NCBI GenBank assembly: GCA_016987375.1
Contig: PJRA01000313.1
Location: forward strand, 2,031,841-2,079,163
Origin: Brachionus koreanus
Lineage: Eukaryota > Rotifera > Eurotatoria > Ploima > Brachionidae
Reading direction: 5' to 3'
DNA: 47,323 bases
Part shown: positions 43,468 through 47,323 of the stretch, piece by piece
How positions within the stretch are numbered: the first letter of the stretch is position 1
Layout: each line of letters opens with the position of its first letter
Program-made: the position numbers and the translations under genes
The notes under the pieces: generated by a model
Told to the model about the DNA's origin: nothing
Seen by the model: the letters and a program-made list of their open reading frames with translations, nothing else
Databases searched by the model: none

Positions 43468-46080
43468 TTAGCTATCACATGGACTATGCTTTGATTGCAT
43501 AATTGTTTTTAAATTTTGAATTTTTTGTGTCGTTTCATCAATTTTTGAAAATTGTTTCAGTTTATTTAATTGTTCTCGAGACAAAAGATTTCTTGGAATT
43601 GATTTTTCACAACGTTTATCAATTTTATTTGTATTTGTCGAATTGATTGAAGTTTTTAAATCGTTTATCCTATCGAGACTAGCACTATATTTTGATTCAA
43701 CAGGCTGATGGCTAATATTTGATTCATGATCTAATGACTGTGATTTTTTGTCTAAATCTAAAATACTTGACGAAGAATATTGATATTCAGATATTTCAGG
43801 CGATTTGAAATTTAAACTGTTTTTATTCAAATCATCATCCTTTTCATTAGATGATTTTAAATGTTTATTTGATGTTCTTTTGTTATCATTAGATGAAAGA
43901 TTATCAGCTAAACAACAAATTTTTGTAGAGGATTGATCATGGCTGTTTGGTTCAATATTGACATTATCATGAACATGAACAGATAAGGTTGAGAGAGGGG
44001 TGCATTTTTGAGCACATTTAAGTCCGTCATCTATTTGATGAAATTCTTGTCTATCTGAAATAGGTTGTATATTTTCTAATCTAAATTCTTGTTCACTTGA
44101 AAGTTGATTAAAAGACAAATTTGTTACAATGCGTGAGTTATCATTGTCTTGAAAATCTCTGTTATAATAAATTTCACATGGTAGTTTAGATCGTCGAATT
44201 ATTTGATCAAAACGCAGACACTTCTCTTTTGCTTTAATCAAAATAATAAAAATTTTGTGCTTGTTTTCAGCTAATTTTTTACTCAAACTTGTAGTCAAAA
44301 GAGAATTGTGAAACATCCAATTTATTTTATCTGTATTTTGATCATCCTCAAACCCTAATAGAATGTCTCTATTGATACCAACAATGGAATGATGACGTAA
44401 AAATGTTGAACTTTTTTTTTCAATTAGATTTTCTTTTACATATTCAATTGGATGATATTCATTCATGTTTTTCTCTAGGACTGAATCTAAATATTCCATA
44501 TTTTGCTTTATTGTGGCTAAAATATCTTCGGGTGAAGATAAATTGTCAAATTTGACTGAAATATATTCAATAACCTGTTGAAAACATATTGGATGTTGAT
44601 CAGTTTTAAAAAGTCCTGAAGAAAAAAGAACAAAATTTTTTGTTCCATTTTTTATCGTTTCTATACTGCTCTTAAAGCATTCAGGTAAACAAACTGTTTT
44701 ATTTGAATCATCAATAAAAAACCAATTTTTATCCAAACCCCAATTGACCTCATGTCTTGATGCGTCATAAAAATAAGACTTTATTTCTGGAATATCAATG
44801 ATATTTGTTTTAGAGTCATTAAGTTCTTGTTTTTGAAAGCAAGAAGCTAGTTTTGAAACAGATTGTTTGTCCTTGTAAAGATTTAATGTTACTTTGGGTG
44901 TTTGTTTTGAATTATTGCTTTGATCATATTTTACATAATTATCTTCTTCGCTTAAATGTTCAAAATAGTCATCATAATTTTTTGAATTTGATCTATCCAC
45001 ATGAGAAAGAAAATAAATTTTTTTTTCGTTGTTTTTATCTGAATTATCGACTGCTATGTTTTCTTTTAATAAATTATTTTTATTATTTTCAGCATCTGAA
45101 CAAACAATTTCATAAAAAATATCGCCTCTATTGTTTGTTTTTTCAATTAACCTTTGATTATCAATTTGACTGGATTCTTTAAATTCATTAGTTGTTTCAT
45201 CTTCTCGAAAATTTTCAAGCAATTGACTTTCGATCTGCTCAAAATTTGTCTCAGAAACATGCTTTGTTGAATAATTTTCAGATAATCTTGATGATCTGCT
45301 AGTATTGTTTTTCTTATTTTGATCGTTAAAATAAATTAAATCTCCAGAACTGTGAGATTCTGTTAACAAAATTGATCTTTTTTCATCAACTTGACTCATA
45401 TTAATTGATGTTATTTGTGTTTCTGTATCAGTTTCATTAGCCAATGTTTCTTCATCAGCAGCTAAATCTGTTCCTTTTTTAAAAAAATCACTCGAATAAT
45501 ATTCATTCATTTGATCATTATCAGATTCATTATCAAGTCCATATTCTAATTCTAAAAAATCTTTTTTTTTCTCATTTAGAACAGTTTGATTATCCTTAGT
45601 TTCATCCTTTTGCTCACTCGAATAACTCAATCTTTGTTTGCTTGGTTCATTAAAACATGCCATACTTGATATTGAATCTGTAGCTAAACTTGACTTAGAC
45701 ACAGACTCTTCGGACACTGATGACGCTTCTTCAGTTTCATTGCTCTTCTTTTTTTGTTCCAAAGTAAGTTCTATTTTTTTTAATTGAGAAAATTTTTTGT
45801 TTGTTTCGTTTTTTGGCATTTGAATGTTAAATCGAAAATTAAAAAAATTTTCTTCTTCATTTACGTGTTTTAGTTGAAATTTTTTAAATGGTATTGTACG
45901 AAATTTACTAAAATCATCCTTGTGTTGCCTATCTTGAATTATATTTATATAATGTTCGCCTTTCCAATCTATTTTTTCATTTTTACCTTCTTTAAATTTA
46001 ATTTTTGCTTTATTTTCGAATTGATTTACTAATTGTTTAACAAAAGAAACCGGTTTTTCAGTTGTTTCATGATTGCTCAT
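43468..46080 (-). CDS. Large unknown intronless protein (870 aa)
   Basis: A single exon of 870 residues, from MSNHETTEKPVSFVKQLVNQ to MQSKHSPCDS. The N-terminal helix (VSFVKQLVNQFENKAKIKF) is followed by about 100 basic/aromatic residues (DWKGEHYINIIQDR, FRTIPFKKFQLKHV), then a long Ser/Asp/Glu/Asn-rich disordered region. A more globular stretch (about residues 385-610) has hydrophobic and Trp residues (SRHEVNWGLDKNWFFIDD, FVLFSSGLF, INWMFHNSLLTTSL, HKIFIILIKAKEKC). The tail is again Ser/Asn-rich, with a short C-terminal coiled coil (REQLNKLKQFSKIDETTQK). No signal peptide or membrane segment. I recognise no domain. Length and consistent composition make it certainly a gene. Confidence 0.85.
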   Translation of the reverse strand: MSNHETTEKPVSFVKQLVNQFENKAKIKFKEGKNEKIDWKGEHYINIIQDRQHKDDFSKFRTIPFKKFQLKHVNEEENFFNFRFNIQMPKNETNKKFSQLKKIELTLEQKKKSNETEEASSVSEESVSKSSLATDSISSMACFNEPSKQRLSYSSEQKDETKDNQTVLNEKKKDFLELEYGLDNESDNDQMNEYYSSDFFKKGTDLAADEETLANETDTETQITSINMSQVDEKRSILLTESHSSGDLIYFNDQNKKNNTSRSSRLSENYSTKHVSETNFEQIESQLLENFREDETTNEFKESSQIDNQRLIEKTNNRGDIFYEIVCSDAENNKNNLLKENIAVDNSDKNNEKKIYFLSHVDRSNSKNYDDYFEHLSEEDNYVKYDQSNNSKQTPKVTLNLYKDKQSVSKLASCFQKQELNDSKTNIIDIPEIKSYFYDASRHEVNWGLDKNWFFIDDSNKTVCLPECFKSSIETIKNGTKNFVLFSSGLFKTDQHPICFQQVIEYISVKFDNLSSPEDILATIKQNMEYLDSVLEKNMNEYHPIEYVKENLIEKKSSTFLRHHSIVGINRDILLGFEDDQNTDKINWMFHNSLLTTSLSKKLAENKHKIFIILIKAKEKCLRFDQIIRRSKLPCEIYYNRDFQDNDNSRIVTNLSFNQLSSEQEFRLENIQPISDRQEFHQIDDGLKCAQKCTPLSTLSVHVHDNVNIEPNSHDQSSTKICCLADNLSSNDNKRTSNKHLKSSNEKDDDLNKNSLNFKSPEISEYQYSSSSILDLDKKSQSLDHESNISHQPVESKYSASLDRINDLKTSINSTNTNKIDKRCEKSIPRNLLSREQLNKLKQFSKIDETTQKIQNLKTIMQSKHSPCDS

Positions 46081-47159
46081 TTTAAACTTTATTTTATTTG
46101 CCTTAGTTTCTTATTTTTAATTTTTTTTTTGTAATCATTTTAACAAATTTTTAAATTCTTATTTTAGAAAATTCACATATCCTTGGAGATTTTTTTCTCA
46201 TTCTTTGAATTTATGCTTCTTATTTTTGTTTCATATTTAATAATAGTAGATCATGTTTTTTTTTTTACATTCTTTAGAGTAATTCAAATTCAAATAATTT
46301 TTTCGTTTTCAAAATGTATTTACTAATATGATCAAAGTTTTATCAATTTTTTTTTTTAGATTAAGGCCTTTTTATTTTTTTAAAAATAGAGACAGTTAAT
46401 AATAATTTTTTTGTATTTTTTTATGTAAAAATTTAATAATAGAAAGGATTAAAGCAAATAATAATCTTTTTATTTTTTTAAAAATAGAGAAAAAGATTTT
46501 TCTGATTTGATTATATCAATTTTTTTTATTAAATTTTTTAGTCTTAAAATAAAAAAACTGGTCCGAAAGATTTGTAAAATTTACTTTTGAGACAGTTTTT
46601 TTGTATTTTTATAAATAAAAATTTAATAAAAGAAATGATTAAGTACTTATTTCTTAAGGGTTAAAAATTTTTTTTTAACAGAAGTTTACAAAAAAAGAGT
46701 ATTTTAATACTAAACAATTTCTAATTTTCAGCTAAAGTTATATTGCAAACTTGTTTAGAGATATATAGATTATGATTAATCATAAAAAATGAAAATAGAG
46801 ACAGTTAATAATAGTTTTTTTGTATTTTTTTATGTAAAAATTTAATAAAAGAAAGGATTAAAGCAAATAATAATAAAACACATGAACAAAAACTAAAATT
46901 CTTTCTAATTCAATTTTCCGATTTCAAATTTAAATATTTCTAATAAAATCATTTTAAAAAATAATTTATATTTCTTTTGATTTTTTTTGATTAGAATAAA
47001 TAATTTTTTACATTTTTTTCTTAACAAAATAGCATGACTGGAAAATTTCATTTTATTTAAGTACTCTAATTTTATATTTGCTTTTAAATATATTTTAAAT
47101 ATGTTAAGGATTTGCACATAGCTTTTTTTCTTTTTTAAAAGTTTTTTCTAATTCTAAAA
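46081..47159. other. Intergenic with dispersed 85-bp repeat
   Basis: 1.1 kb between two divergent gene heads, the 870-residue protein and the secreted protein at the window end. It is very T-rich and contains three related copies of a short repeat (46382-46474, 46589-46643, 46791-46875), listed separately. No exon seen. Confidence 0.5.
46382..46875. repeat. Three copies of a local 55-85-bp repeat
   Basis: Copies at 46382-46474 and 46791-46875 share AAAATAGAGACAGTTAATAA, a T run with TTGTATTTTTTTATG, AAAATTTAATAA and GAAAGGATTAAAGCAAATAA. They differ at only a few sites. A shorter, more diverged copy at 46589-46643 keeps GAGACAG, TTGTATTTTTATAAA and AATTTAATAAAAGAAATGAT. They are direct repeats spaced about 205 bp apart. 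This fits a decayed tandem array of about 205-bp units or repeated local duplication. Confidence 0.6.
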
Positions 47160-47323
47160 ATGAGCAATTTGTTTTTTATTTCGATCCTTGTTTTAGTTAT
47201 TTGTGGAATCAAATCTTTAAAATTTGGAAATGAATCTGGTAGTTTTGTTTTATGACAGAATTAATTTGATTAATTTATTTATTTAAAGCAATTGGAACAC
47301 CGTTTTTTCATAACATAGAAAGA
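47160..47323 (+). CDS. Secreted protein, 5' part only
   Basis: Begins MSNLFFISILVLVICGIKS, a clear signal peptide. Exon 1 (47160-47238) ends in phase 1 at a GTAGTT donor; the 50-bp intron ends TTTAAAG and exon 2 starts at 47289, running off the window. The mature start reads LKFGNESAIGTPFFHNIER. The product is unknown because only 38 residues are visible. It is one more small-intron, signal-peptide gene in this half of the window. Confidence 0.6.

Overview
This is a very AT-rich window (by eye about a quarter GC or less) of a eukaryotic nuclear genome. Genes are split by many short GT-AG introns, mostly 45-70 bp. The recognisable proteins are animal housekeeping genes: POLA1, GNL1, LSM14, TAPT1, PUSL1, an SFI1-type centrosomal protein and an ENPP ectoenzyme. 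Gene density, tiny introns and base composition suggest a small-genome invertebrate; a monogonont rotifer of the Brachionus kind is my best guess, inferred from general features only. I rebuilt gene models by joining open frames at consensus splice sites with matching phases and checking them against family knowledge. All exon coordinates are therefore predictions.

Layout, left to right. 1-924 (+): 3' end of an ENPP4-7-type phosphodiesterase. 2167-9220 (-): 13-exon SFI1-like gene whose 2-kb intron holds a decayed LINE fragment in antisense. 9767-9913 (+): 48-aa membrane micropeptide. 10036-10518 (+): secreted protein. 11952-12395 (+): unknown Asn/Lys-rich protein. 12396-15082: long intergenic stretch with two GC-richer islands. 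15083-15943 (+): Cys-rich single-pass Shisa-like membrane protein, tail to tail with TAPT1 (16094-17894, -). 19151-25028 (+): DNA polymerase alpha catalytic subunit. 25623-27734 (+): GNL1. 28778-30102 (-): PUSL1, head to head with LSM14 (30788-32843, +). 36203-37177 (+): intronless three-zinc-finger repressor candidate. 37814-38368 and 38645-39015 (+): two neighbouring small secreted proteins whose signal peptides are split by an intron at the same place. 39641-39912: young Tc1/mariner-like MITE with long, almost perfect inverted repeats and a GGAAT-type core. 40454-41096 (-): Arg/Ser-rich protein. 43468-46080 (-): unknown 870-aa intronless protein. 47160-end (+): start of another secreted protein.

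The genes do not form a pathway and nothing looks like an operon. The most interesting material is at the edges of known biology: a cluster of eight SUMO-consensus motifs in disordered insertions of POLA1, a phase-symmetric LSM14 exon that can also read through to its own stop, the pair of secreted genes with a split signal peptide (one extremely Met/Gly-rich), and at least two MITE families. I saw no CRISPR, no rRNA and no intact tRNA.
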